Of a stretch of DNA of 64,000 nt, positions 7,233 to 15,872 are shown one piece after another. The stretch's first letter is position 1. Every line of letters starts with the position of its first letter. The notes under the pieces were generated by a model. It worked only from the letters and a program-made list of their open reading frames with translations, was not told the DNA's origin and searched no databases. Position numbers and translations under genes: made by a program. Location: contig NZ_JAMBNQ010000019.1 in NCBI RefSeq assembly GCF_023715155.1, forward strand, positions 1 through 64,000, given 5' to 3'. Origin of the DNA: Neobacillus mesonae (lineage in GTDB: Bacteria; Bacillota; Bacilli; Bacillales; Cytobacillaceae).

Positions 7233-8498
7233 TTATACCGTCTGTTTCACCTTTACCTCCTGTCGTTTTTCTATAATAAGCATTCCGCCAATTAATCCTA
7301 GCAAGGTGAAAGCTGCTGGGATGATAAATCCGTAATGATATCCGATCATACTTGGTGCTCCTTGGAAATGATCTAATATTTTTCCAAATAGGCTTGGCAG
7401 TAAAACAGCACTTAGGAATCCCCCGGTGTTGGCAAACCCTGAAACAACACCGACCTCTTCAATCGGAAAAGATTGACGTACAACCGCAAAAGTCAGTGCA
7501 CTTGCCCCGTTCCCATATCCAATCAGAAAGAAAAGAATGACGAGTAAGGAAAATGGAGGCTTTCCATTACATACTAAAAATGTGGCCCAGCTGATAAAAA
7601 TAATAATATGAGCCACCACGTAGGGCCGTTTAATAGAATGTAATCTTCCAGAAATCCAACCGGTAAGCGGTGCGCCGATAATTGCCCCAAGCAGCCCAAT
7701 CATGATGAGCTGACTCGCATGGGACCGGGTCATTCCGAATACTTCCATTCCATATGGCACTGCCCAGGTTCCAATAAACCCAACATATGTACCAACAGCA
7801 CCAAAGTGACAAAAGAAAGTTGCCCATGCCTGGCGGTTGGTTGTAATCCTGCGTAATAATGCAAAGGTATTTTCTTTCTTTTTAACAGCTTTTACTTTCG
7901 GTTTCGATTCGGTAATTCCCTTGTCTTGAGGAATTTTTACCAGAACAAAATATAGCATGATGCCGGCAATACATAAGACAACCCCTGTAATTAAAAATGG
8001 AGCCCTCCACCCAGCAATAGAAATCCATTTTGAGAAAGGAACCGTCGCAAGTAAAAAGCCAAAGCTCCCAGCCATTCCGGCAAATCCAATTAACTTGACA
8101 AATTCATTCGCTTTAAACCAGATACTTAAAATTAGGACAAGATTGACCCAAATCGTAGCATCCCCCATCCCTACGAGAAATCTGGCAATAAGTAAAACAT
8201 ATTCGTTTGCTGCAATACTATAAATTAAGGTTCCCACACCGTTAAGCAATGTACCTATTATGAGAAAAAAATTAGGACCATATCGATCAGACAGGATCCC
8301 AATAGGTATTTGCAAACATGAATAAGCTAAAAACTGAATACTTGTAATTAACCCAATCATCGAGGCTGTCATATTGAAATCTTTCATTAATTGATTAGAA
8401 ATTAATCCAGGTGCCGTTCTTTGTGTCACAATAATAAGGTATGCAAACAGCACACTTACCAACACGACCCACCGGTATTTGCTATTTTGTTTATTCAC
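7233..8498 (-). CDS. MFS transporter, anion:cation symporter-like
   Basis: The 421-residue protein has 12 predicted helices with a basic loop between TM6 and TM7 (KPKVKAVKKKENTF). TM2-TM3 carries the MFS signature GILSDRYGP. Layout and motifs (QRTAPGLISNQLMKDF, RFLVGMGDATIWVN) suit the ACS/GlpT-like branch that carries organic anions, but the substrate cannot be read from sequence. No metabolic partner gene is adjacent: the ferritin-like gene is convergent and the LytST operon divergent. Confidence 0.8.
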   Translation of the reverse strand: MNKQNSKYRWVVLVSVLFAYLIIVTQRTAPGLISNQLMKDFNMTASMIGLITSIQFLAYSCLQIPIGILSDRYGPNFFLIIGTLLNGVGTLIYSIAANEYVLLIARFLVGMGDATIWVNLVLILSIWFKANEFVKLIGFAGMAGSFGFLLATVPFSKWISIAGWRAPFLITGVVLCIAGIMLYFVLVKIPQDKGITESKPKVKAVKKKENTFALLRRITTNRQAWATFFCHFGAVGTYVGFIGTWAVPYGMEVFGMTRSHASQLIMIGLLGAIIGAPLTGWISGRLHSIKRPYVVAHIIIFISWATFLVCNGKPPFSLLVILFFLIGYGNGASALTFAVVRQSFPIEEVGVVSGFANTGGFLSAVLLPSLFGKILDHFQGAPSMIGYHYGFIIPAAFTLLGLIGGMLIIEKRQEVKVKQTV

Positions 8499-8622
8499 TC
8501 TTCACTACTCCTGATCTCTTTTTATACTTTTCATATTATACTCCATATTTTCTCCTTGGGAATGGCTTTATCAAATGTAGACGTTTACTTCAAAAAGAAA
8601 TTTAAGGCAAGTGAGCGCGCCA

Positions 8623-8880
8623 ATCAGCGCGTAGCCTTTTCCTATTAGAGGATAACCCTTTTTAATTAGCGGATAACTCCTTCCTATTAGCGCATAACCC
8701 TGCTATTAGCACATACCCTTTCCTATTAGCGTATAACCCTGCTATTAGCACATACCCTTTCCTATTAGCGCATAACCCTGCTATTAGCGCATACCCTTCC
8801 TATTAGCGCATAACCCTGCTATTAGCGCATACCCTTCCTATTGCGGATAATATCACCCTCTCCTATTAGCACATAACGCC
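8623..8880. repeat. Array of about 13 ATTAGCGCATAA motifs at 19-21 bp spacing
   Basis: Between the divergent MFS and lytS genes, a motif close to CTATTAGCGCATAACCCT is reiterated. Positions of the ATTAG core (or its variants) are 8623, 8644, 8665, 8686, 8705, 8725, 8744, 8764, 8783, 8802, 8821, 8840 and 8865. Spacing is therefore 21, 21, 21 and then 19-20 bp, with a last interval of 25. Units vary at the G/A after the core (GCGCATAA, GCACATAC, GCGGATAA). There is no open reading frame to explain it. Confidence 0.85.
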
Positions 8881-8974
8881 CGAAATGGACGGCACACCCT
8901 CAATTTACGCTTTTTCAAAAAACTGCTAAAATAGTAGATAGAGAAAATGCTTACATAAAAATGGGGGTGCAGGG

Positions 8975-10777
8975 ATGCTGGAATTGCTGGTTACAATGGT
9001 GGAGCGGCTTGGTATTTTGGTGACAATTGCTTTGGTATTAACACGACTTCCTTTTTTTAGAAGTATGATTTATCAAAATCAACTGAATCGCAAACAGCAA
9101 ATAACCGCTATTTTATTCTTTGGTTTTTTCGGCATTATCGGCACATACTCCGGGCTGACTCTTAATACAGACAGCCTTCAATTTAACAAATGGAACTCTG
9201 GACTTACCGGTAATGAAGCTATCGCCAATTCCCGAGTCATCGGAGTTGTATTAGCTGGACTTCTGGGCGGCTATCGTGTTGGGATTGGAGCGGGGCTGGT
9301 TGCTGGTATTCACCGATTTACGCTCGGAGGCTTTACTGCCCTGTCCTGCGGTACGGCGACCATTATTTCCGGTATTCTGGCAGGACTGTTTTACCGGAAA
9401 GATAAGCATGTGAAATTAAGCTCTGCTTTTTTCATCGGTGCCGTAGCAGAAACATTACAAATGCTCATTATTTTGCTGATTTCCCGCCCGTTTGAAAAGT
9501 CCTGGGCACTGGTTGAAATCATTGGTATGCCGATGATACTTGCAAACGGACTAGGCTCTGCTTTATTTCTATTAATTATTAAGTCTGTCATTAATGAAGA
9601 GGAAAAAGCAGGAGCCATCCAAGCACAAAAAACACTGCTGATTATGCAGAAAACACTTGCTCACCTTAGAAATGGGCTTACTGCGGATTCTGCTAATGCC
9701 GTATGCGAGATTATTCATAAAGAAATTAATACAAGTGCTGTTGCGATTACTAACACTTCGGAAATTTTGGCCCATATAGGTGTTGGGGATGATCACCACT
9801 GCACGGGCAGTCCGATTCAAACACAAGCTACATGGGGCGTCATCCAAAATGGGAAAATGACCGTAGCTGACCAGGAAGCTATCCATTGTCAGAAAAAAGG
9901 ATGCAAGCTGGGGGCATCGGTGATTGCACCATTAAAACAGCGGGACAAAACAATAGGAACACTCAAATTCTATTTCCGCTCTGAGAAGGAAATCACTCCT
10001 GTTATTATGGAACTAATGACTGGACTGAGTTCGCTTCTCAGCAACCAGCTGGAAATGGCAGATTCAGATAAAGCCTATCAGCTTGCAAAAGAAGCTGAAA
10101 TCAAAGCGCTGCAAGCACAAATAAGTCCTCACTTTCTATTTAACACATTAAATACCATTCTTTCTTTAATTCGGGTTAATCCGGCTAAGGCACGGAAATT
10201 GCTCGTCAATCTGTCACATTTTTTACGTCAAAATTTATCGGTGACAACGCAGAATCTTACGACACTAGATCAGGAATTAAAGCAGGTAAAAGCTTATCTT
10301 GCCATTGAAGAAGCGAGATTTATTGACAAGTTAACGGTCATTTATGACATTGAGAAACAAGCATTACTGCAAAGCATACCTCCTCTCACCTTGCAGCCAA
10401 TCGTGGAAAATGCGATAAAACATGGCATGAAAGATAAGGAACGCGGTGGTATGATTCAAATAACGGTCTTCACACAAAATCATGAGGCCTATATTAGTGT
10501 AAAGGATAACGGTCATGGAATGAGCGAAGAACGGCTGGAACAAATTTGTAAAGCACCGATTTCTTCTGATATCGGCAGCGGTGTAGCCCTTTACAATGTA
10601 AACCGAAGACTGACAAGTATGTATGGCAGTCAAGCAGCATTAAAAATTAAAAGCGAACTTGAAAAAGGAACGGAAATTTCTTTTTCTTTTCCTTTTATGG
10701 AGGTGAATGAGCCATGGAACCAACCTTTATCCGAGCAATCATTGTCGACGATGAACCGTACAGCAGGGACGAATTAA
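8975..10777 (+). CDS. lytS: LytS-family sensor histidine kinase
   Basis: The 600-residue kinase has a 5TM-5TMR_LYT sensor at residues 1-205 (including GLLGGYRVGIGAGLVAGIHR), a GAF-like domain at about 215-365, a LytS-type H-box with His386 in ISPHFLFNTLN, and an HATPase domain with an N-box (PIVENAIKHG) and G-box (DNGHGMSEE). It should phosphorylate the response regulator encoded next; the genes overlap by 64 bases. With a CstA-family transporter following, the arrangement parallels the pyruvate-sensing BtsS-BtsR-BtsT system. The ligand is inferred, not shown. Confidence 0.92.
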   Translation: MLELLVTMVERLGILVTIALVLTRLPFFRSMIYQNQLNRKQQITAILFFGFFGIIGTYSGLTLNTDSLQFNKWNSGLTGNEAIANSRVIGVVLAGLLGGYRVGIGAGLVAGIHRFTLGGFTALSCGTATIISGILAGLFYRKDKHVKLSSAFFIGAVAETLQMLIILLISRPFEKSWALVEIIGMPMILANGLGSALFLLIIKSVINEEEKAGAIQAQKTLLIMQKTLAHLRNGLTADSANAVCEIIHKEINTSAVAITNTSEILAHIGVGDDHHCTGSPIQTQATWGVIQNGKMTVADQEAIHCQKKGCKLGASVIAPLKQRDKTIGTLKFYFRSEKEITPVIMELMTGLSSLLSNQLEMADSDKAYQLAKEAEIKALQAQISPHFLFNTLNTILSLIRVNPAKARKLLVNLSHFLRQNLSVTTQNLTTLDQELKQVKAYLAIEEARFIDKLTVIYDIEKQALLQSIPPLTLQPIVENAIKHGMKDKERGGMIQITVFTQNHEAYISVKDNGHGMSEERLEQICKAPISSDIGSGVALYNVNRRLTSMYGSQAALKIKSELEKGTEISFSFPFMEVNEPWNQPLSEQSLSTMNRTAGTN

Positions 10778-11448
10778 GACATTTATTAGGCTGCTTCCCT
10801 TCCATTCAAATTGTGGATGAGGCAGAAACAGGCGAATCCGCGGTGATGAAGACGATACAGCAGCAGCCTGATGTTGTCTTCCTTGATGTAGAAATGCCAA
10901 AAATGAATGGAATGATGGCTGCCAAAGCCCTAATGGAGCTAAAAAAAGCCCCTTTAGTCGTTTTTACCACAGCCTACCCGCAATTTGCCGTCGAAGCCTT
11001 CCGCTATGACGCCGTTGATTATTTGCTTAAACCTTATGATGAGGATCAATTAAAAGAAACCATCGAGCGGATTGAAAAGAAATTTATCATGAAAAAGGAA
11101 GCGGATCCTGGTAAATCAACTGGTAAACTTGCAGTAGAATCAGATGGTGAAATCTATTATCTTGAACCAAAGGATCTTCTTTATATTGTCAGAGATGACA
11201 AATTAACAAAACTGATAACAAAAAATGGAGTATATGAGACGAAAACCCCCTTGAAAGACCTTGAAAGCCGGCTCGTTGACTTCGGTTTTTTCCGGATTCA
11301 CAAAAGCTTTCTAGTAAACTTGGAACATGTCACCCGCCTCTCTCCCTGGTTCAATGGTGCCTATCAATTACAGATAGATGGAAGAGAGGAAATGTTATCG
11401 GTCAGTAGAAATTATGTGAAGGCCTTAAGGACAAAACTGGAAATATGA
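10714..11448 (+). CDS. lytT: LytTR-domain response regulator
   Basis: The 244-residue protein has a receiver domain (VDDEP, phospho-acceptor Asp58 in VVFLDVEMPKMNG, then a KPYDEDQL ending) and a C-terminal LytTR DNA-binding domain from about residue 140 (FFRIHKSFLVNLEHVTRLSP). The start is an ATG after GGAGGTGA, inside the 3' end of lytS. It most likely activates the downstream cstA promoter, which has a good -10 but no -35. Confidence 0.93.
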   Translation: MEPTFIRAIIVDDEPYSRDELRHLLGCFPSIQIVDEAETGESAVMKTIQQQPDVVFLDVEMPKMNGMMAAKALMELKKAPLVVFTTAYPQFAVEAFRYDAVDYLLKPYDEDQLKETIERIEKKFIMKKEADPGKSTGKLAVESDGEIYYLEPKDLLYIVRDDKLTKLITKNGVYETKTPLKDLESRLVDFGFFRIHKSFLVNLEHVTRLSPWFNGAYQLQIDGREEMLSVSRNYVKALRTKLEI

Positions 11449-11503
11449 TGTACTATAACACTATTTTAATTTTTTGCATTTTAATCCTGTTATAGTACAT
11501 CAT
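11445..11503. promoter_or_regulatory. Perfect 16-bp inverted repeat between lytT and cstA
   Basis: ATGATGTACTATAACA at 11445-11460 is exactly matched by TGTTATAGTACATCAT at 11488-11503, with a 27-base AT-rich loop. The left arm overlaps the lytT stop codon. No T-tract follows the right arm, so a regulator-binding site or RNA stem is as likely as a terminator. It lies about 60 bases upstream of the predicted cstA -10. Confidence 0.7.
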
Positions 11504-11559
11504 AACCCTCGATTTCTACCTTTTAATCTTAAAACACACCGTAAGGCTTCTAACTTTTT

Positions 11560-11586
11560 TATAATAGTAAATGTAACCGCATTCAT
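11560..11586 (+). promoter_or_regulatory. cstA promoter -10 with overlapping candidate cre site
   Basis: TATAAT at 11560-11565 has no recognisable -35, fitting an activator-dependent promoter. ATGTAACCGCATTCAT at 11571-11586 matches the catabolite-response element consensus WTGNAARCGNWWWCAW at every position except the R. It covers the expected transcription start, where CcpA binding would repress. That suits a carbon-starvation transporter. Confidence 0.65.
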
Positions 11587-11613
11587 TTCTTTATAAAAAA
11601 AGGGGGAAGAAAA

Positions 11614-13065
11614 ATGTATACATTCCTTGCAGGTATTGTCCTTCTCATCATTGGTTATTTCACATACGGAAAATTTGTAGAAAAAATCTTCGGAGTAAAA
11701 GAAGAACGAGCCACTCCGGCCTATGTCAATAATGATGGAATTGACTATGTGCCAATGAGTACTTCTAAAAACTCATTAATTCAGCTGTTGAATATTGCCG
11801 GCACAGGACCGGTATTTGGTCCGATTATGGGTGCGCTTTATGGCCCGGTTGCTTTCATCTGGATTGTGGTCGGCTGTATTTTTGCCGGAGCTGTTCATGA
11901 TTATTTAACAGGTATGATTTCCATCCGCAACAAAGGTGCTCATCTTCCTGAATTGGCAAGCAAATTTTTAGGGAAAATCATGAAGCATGTTGTCAACGCT
12001 TTTGCTGTTCTGCTTTTATTATTGGTTGGCACCGTGTTTGTAACCACACCGGCTGCCCTATTAAATGTTTTAATGGATGGAAAATTGGCCCTTGGCATTA
12101 TCATCGGTGTTATTTTCATTTACTATCTTTTAGCAACACTTCTGCCGGTGGATAAAATCATCGGGCGTCTTTATCCCTATTTCGGTGCTTTACTTGTCAT
12201 AAGCTCTATTGGTGTTGGAATTGGACTAATTGCAACTGGTGCAGACATTCCTGAACTTTCATTGAAAAATTTCCACCCAGATCATGCACCAATTTTCCCA
12301 TTATTATTCTTTACTATTACATGCGGCGCGTTGTCTGGCTTCCATGCAACCCAAACACCTATTATCTCTCGTACAACGCAAAAGGAAAAACAAGGTCGTA
12401 AAATTTTCTATGGCATGATGATTGCAGAAGGAATTATTGCGATGATTTGGGCTGCTGCGGCCATGAGTTTATTCGATGGTTATAATGGCTTGAATGAAAT
12501 TCTTGCTGCTGGCGGACCTGGTGCGATTGTGAGTGAAGTTTCTGTCAAAATGATGGGGGCAATCGGCGGAACAATTGCTGTTCTGGGTGTTGTTGTCCTG
12601 CCAATCACATCTGGCGATACAGCTTTCCGCAGTGCCCGTATGATTATTGCTGAATACTTGAACATCGCTCAAAGAAAATTATCCAGCCGTCTTTGGATTG
12701 CAGTTCCATTATTCGCCGTTTCTATTGTTTTAACACAAATCGACTTTAACCTTTTATGGAGATATTTCAGCTGGGCAAACCAAGCAACAGCCGTCATTGC
12801 CCTGTTTGTTGGCGCGATGTATTTATACATTGCCAGAAAGAATTACTGGATTTCGCTGGTCCCTGGTTCCTTTATGCTGGTAATGGTAATTACGTACATC
12901 CTGAATGCAAAAATCGGCTTCAATCTGCCAATGAATATTTCCTGGATTGGCGGTTTCGTCGGATCTGCTATTTTAATCGGATTATTCTTCCGGGCGGCAG
13001 CGAAGGCTCGTGCCAACAACCTTCCACTGGAAGAAGATATTTCAGACTGGAAAGAGATCGCCTAA
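11614..13065 (+). CDS. cstA: CstA-family carbon-starvation / pyruvate-type transporter
   Basis: The 483-residue membrane protein has about 13 helices and CstA signatures: GTGPVFGPIMGALYGP near residue 66, GAVHDYLTGMISIRNKGAHL, GALSGFHATQTPIISRTTQ and GDTAFRSARMIIAEYL. Enterobacterial CstA and BtsT are about 700 residues; shorter forms like this are common in Firmicutes. E. coli BtsT takes up pyruvate under BtsSR control. Adjacency to LytST supports a similar role here, possibly with peptides as alternative substrates. The ribosome site is AAGGGGGAAG. Confidence 0.9.
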   Translation: MYTFLAGIVLLIIGYFTYGKFVEKIFGVKEERATPAYVNNDGIDYVPMSTSKNSLIQLLNIAGTGPVFGPIMGALYGPVAFIWIVVGCIFAGAVHDYLTGMISIRNKGAHLPELASKFLGKIMKHVVNAFAVLLLLLVGTVFVTTPAALLNVLMDGKLALGIIIGVIFIYYLLATLLPVDKIIGRLYPYFGALLVISSIGVGIGLIATGADIPELSLKNFHPDHAPIFPLLFFTITCGALSGFHATQTPIISRTTQKEKQGRKIFYGMMIAEGIIAMIWAAAAMSLFDGYNGLNEILAAGGPGAIVSEVSVKMMGAIGGTIAVLGVVVLPITSGDTAFRSARMIIAEYLNIAQRKLSSRLWIAVPLFAVSIVLTQIDFNLLWRYFSWANQATAVIALFVGAMYLYIARKNYWISLVPGSFMLVMVITYILNAKIGFNLPMNISWIGGFVGSAILIGLFFRAAAKARANNLPLEEDISDWKEIA

Positions 13066-13066
13066 T

Positions 13067-13219
13067 ATGGGATGCTGCAGTCCAGAATATCGTAAAGTTG
13101 TGAATGAACAAGAATCAAAGATAAATCAAAAAGAAAAGGAAACAATTCCTCCACTAGCGAAGATTGTCATTGTGATCATAACAGCAGGAGCGATTGCAGC
13201 CACAGCTTTTCTCAGATAG
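13067..13219 (+). CDS. 50-residue CC-motif single-pass membrane peptide
   Basis: An ATG two bases after the cstA stop opens MGCCSPEYRKVVNEQESKIN, followed by one hydrophobic helix (IVIVIITAGAIAATAF). The tight spacing means it is translated with cstA. E. coli CstA and BtsT also have tiny partner genes (YbdD, YjiX), though those are cytosolic and not obviously related. The adjacent cysteines near the N-terminus could bind metal or carry acylation; there is no lipobox. It is a candidate accessory subunit of the transporter. Confidence 0.75.
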   Translation: MGCCSPEYRKVVNEQESKINQKEKETIPPLAKIVIVIITAGAIAATAFLR

Positions 13220-13220
13220 C

Positions 13221-13257
13221 AAAAAAGTGCACGCGGTGTATGCGTGTACTTTTTTTG
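13221..13257 (+). terminator. Terminator of the lytST-cstA operon
   Basis: AAAAAAGTGCACGC at 13221-13234 pairs with GCGTGTACTTTTTTT at 13243-13257, giving a stem with G-U-type mismatch and a strong T-run. Confidence 0.85.
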
Positions 13258-13316
13258 TCTAGAATAAGGTAAATTTTTCCGGTACAATAGTTGAAGGAAA
13301 GTGTGGTGTATTTCAT

Positions 13317-14009
13317 TTGTTTAAACTTTTATTAATTGAGGACGATACAACCCTATTTCAAGAAATGAAAGACCGTTTAACCGGATGGTCCTATGATGTT
13401 TACGGCATTTCTGATTTCGGCCAGGTTCTGCAGGAATATACAACCCTCAAACCTGATTTGGTCCTCATCGATATCCAGCTTCCGAAGTTTGATGGTTTTC
13501 ATTGGTGCCGGATGATCCGCTCACACTCCAATGTTCCTATTTTATTTTTATCATCTCGGGACCACCCTTCTGATATGGTCATGTCGATGCAGCTTGGGGC
13601 GGATGATTTTATCCAGAAGCCCTTTCATTTTGATGTGCTGATTGCCAAAATCCAGGCGATTCTAAGACGTGTTTATAATTACAATACAGAACAGATTGAG
13701 TTGAAAACCTGGTGTGGTGCTGCCGTCGATTATCAAAAAAACACCGTCACAAATGAGACTGGCACGGTGGAATTGACTAAAAATGAAATGTTCATTTTAA
13801 GACAATTAATTGAGCAGAAAAATAAAATTGTCAGCCGCGAAGCCTTAATCAAAAGCTTATGGGATGATGAACGTTTTGTCAGCGATAATACCTTAACTGT
13901 TAATGTCAATCGAACGCGGAAAAAACTTGATGTACTTGGTCTTGGCCGGTTTATTGAAACAAAGGTTGGACAAGGGTATATGGCCGTTGAAGAGGCGGAA
14001 ACATTATGA
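13317..14009 (+). CDS. bceR: BceR-like OmpR-family response regulator
   Basis: The 230-residue protein has a receiver domain with Asp52 (PDLVLIDIQLP) and a winged-helix DNA-binding domain from about residue 140 (LTKNEMFILRQLIE...VSREALIKSLWD). The start is TTG (MFKLLLIEDD). It overlaps the kinase gene by four bases and precedes a BceAB-type transporter, the canonical order of peptide-antibiotic resistance modules. It should bind the palindrome at 15003-15026. Confidence 0.9.
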   Translation: MFKLLLIEDDTTLFQEMKDRLTGWSYDVYGISDFGQVLQEYTTLKPDLVLIDIQLPKFDGFHWCRMIRSHSNVPILFLSSRDHPSDMVMSMQLGADDFIQKPFHFDVLIAKIQAILRRVYNYNTEQIELKTWCGAAVDYQKNTVTNETGTVELTKNEMFILRQLIEQKNKIVSREALIKSLWDDERFVSDNTLTVNVNRTRKKLDVLGLGRFIETKVGQGYMAVEEAETL

Positions 14010-15010
14010 TAAAAAAATTTCTCATGGAACGCAGGAGCTGGATTATCCTGTTTCTATTTCTTCAGCTGTTAACCATTTTTATTGGTTTCCTTGATGCGGC
14101 CATCCCTTTTCCTCCCCTGCTCTATATTGTGTTTTTATCATTTGTCATCTTTAGTGGTTTTCTAGTGATCCGATATCATAAGGAAACGAAATTTTATAAA
14201 AGTCTTGAGGAATGGGATAATAATCTGGATTTAATAGAGATAGCGGATGCCTTGTCTCCTTTTGAAAAAATGATTGAAACAAGTGTGATTCAGCAAACGG
14301 AACGGCTGCAGCAGGAAGCTGCCCAAAATCGTACTGCATTGGAGCAGGAAAAAGATGAATTGTTGTCATGGATTCATGAGGTGAAAACACCGTTATCAGC
14401 GATGAAGTTAATAATTCATGATCTGGATGATGCGAACATAAAGACAAAATTAAACTATGAGTGGCTGCGGATTCATCATTTGCTAGATCAGCAGCTCCAT
14501 CAAAAACGTATTCCCTTTATGGAAAATGATTTATACATCGAAGAAACTGATCTAAAGGCTCTCATTTTTAAAGAAATAAAAGATTTGCAGTCTTGGTGTT
14601 TTCAAAAAGGGATTGGTTTCGAGATTGATTTAGCTGTACCCCATGTGCTGACAGATGGAAAATGGCTGTCATTTATTATCAGACAGCTGTTAACGAATGC
14701 GGTAAAATACAGCGAGGAATCCGATATTTTTATCAATAGCTTTGATTGTGACGGTCAAACGATGCTGAAAATTAAAGATTTTGGCCGTGGAATTGATCCA
14801 AAAGACATGCCGCGAATTTTTGATAAAGGCTTCACGTCCACAATTGTACATCAAGACAATGCGGCAACAGGCATGGGCTTGTACTTAGCTAAAAAAGCTG
14901 CACAACCGCTTTTAATCAAGATTGAGGTGCAATCCAAGCTTGGTGAAGGAACTACCGTCAGCTTAACGTTTCCAAAACAAAATGATTTTGTACATATTAC
15001 CGGCATGTGA
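14006..15010 (+). CDS. bceS: BceS-like intramembrane-sensing histidine kinase
   Basis: The 334-residue kinase has two helices (about 14-30 and 37-56) joined by a loop of only a few residues, so it has no extracellular sensor and is expected to read the state of its transporter. The DHp contains His124 in [12 protein letters not shown], and the ATPase domain has an N-box (LLTNAVKYS), DFGRGID and [11 protein letters not shown]. The stop codon lies inside the predicted BceR operator. Confidence 0.92.
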   Translation: MIKKFLMERRSWIILFLFLQLLTIFIGFLDAAIPFPPLLYIVFLSFVIFSGFLVIRYHKETKFYKSLEEWDNNLDLIEIADALSPFEKMIETSVIQQTERLQQEAAQNRTALEQEKDELLSWIHEVKTPLSAMKLIIHDLDDANIKTKLNYEWLRIHHLLDQQLHQKRIPFMENDLYIEETDLKALIFKEIKDLQSWCFQKGIGFEIDLAVPHVLTDGKWLSFIIRQLLTNAVKYSEESDIFINSFDCDGQTMLKIKDFGRGIDPKDMPRIFDKGFTSTIVHQDNAATGMGLYLAKKAAQPLLIKIEVQSKLGEGTTVSLTFPKQNDFVHITGM

Positions 15011-15026
15011 CAAAAATGTCACATGC
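15003..15026. promoter_or_regulatory. Candidate BceR operator upstream of bceAB
   Basis: GCATGTGACA at 15003-15012 and TGTCACATGC at 15017-15026 are a perfect inverted repeat around AAAA. The core TGACA-N4-TGTCA fits the TNACA-N4-TGTAA pattern known for BceR-type regulators. A TATACT -10 at 15075-15080 lacks a -35, consistent with activation from this upstream site. Because TTTTAT follows, the palindrome may also attenuate read-through from bceRS. Confidence 0.75.
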
Positions 15027-15110
15027 TTTTATAAATTGTTCGCTCATTCGCAGGAAGATAAACCCACACCCCGCTATACTAAAGCTATCGAAATAAGGAG
15101 TGTGTCGAAA

Positions 15111-15872
15111 ATGACCATATTAGAAGCAACGAAAATCTATAAAACCTATGGAAATAAATTTAATAAACAGGAGGTCTTAAAAGGTCTTGACTTAAGCATT
15201 GAAAAAGGAGAATTTGTCAGTATCATGGGGGCATCCGGATCCGGAAAAACGACTTTGCTAAATGTCCTTTCCTCCATTGATAAGGTAAGCCAAGGCTCCA
15301 TTCAAATTGAGGGAAAAGAAATAACCCGAATGAAGGAAAAGCAGCTCGCAGAATTTCGCAAAACCCATTTGGGATTTATTTTTCAAGAATATAATTTATT
15401 GGATACTCTCACGGTGAAGGAAAATATCCTTCTTCCGCTGACAATTACGAACATGTCAAAAAAAGATGCCGAGCAAAGATTTACGGAAGCCGCCCAAGAT
15501 TTGGGGATTTATGAAATTAAAGATAAGTATCCTAATGAAATTTCCGGCGGGCAAAAGCAGCGGACATCTGCTGCACGGGCATTTATTCATCAACCAAGTA
15601 TTATTTTCGCCGATGAACCTACGGGTGCGCTGGATTCTAAATCCGCCTCCGACCTGTTAAATAAATTAAGTCAATTAAACCAAAAGCATCATGCGACGAT
15701 TATCATGGTTACACATGATCCCGTTGCGGCGAGCTTCAGCAGCAGAGTCATTTTCATTAAGGACGGCCAAATATATACCCAGTTAAACAAGGGGGAAGAA
15801 CCGCGGCAGACATTCTTCAAAGATGTGATGAAAACACAGGGTGTCTTAGGGGGCGTACAATATGAGCATTAA
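15111..15872 (+). CDS. bceA: BceA-like ABC transporter ATPase
   Basis: The ATG at 15111 follows AAGGAGTGTG and gives 253 residues. It shows Walker A ([12 protein letters not shown]), Q-loop ([18 protein letters not shown]), signature ([15 protein letters not shown]) and Walker B ([12 protein letters not shown]). It belongs to the MacB/BceA class, powering the BceB permease to remove bacitracin, nisin or similar peptides from lipid II cycle intermediates. The 3' end overlaps bceB by 11 bases. Confidence 0.95.
   Translation: MTILEATKIYKTYGNKFNKQEVLKGLDLSIEKGEFVSIMGASGSGKTTLLNVLSSIDKVSQGSIQIEGKEITRMKEKQLAEFRKTHLGFIFQEYNLLDTLTVKENILLPLTITNMSKKDAEQRFTEAAQDLGIYEIKDKYPNEISGGQKQRTSAARAFIHQPSIIFADEPTGALDSKSASDLLNKLSQLNQKHHATIIMVTHDPVAASFSSRVIFIKDGQIYTQLNKGEEPRQTFFKDVMKTQGVLGGVQYEH

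Noticed and set aside
8623..8880. CRISPR array
   Set aside because: Units are about 20 bp with no separate repeat and spacer blocks, cores vary, and no cas gene is present.
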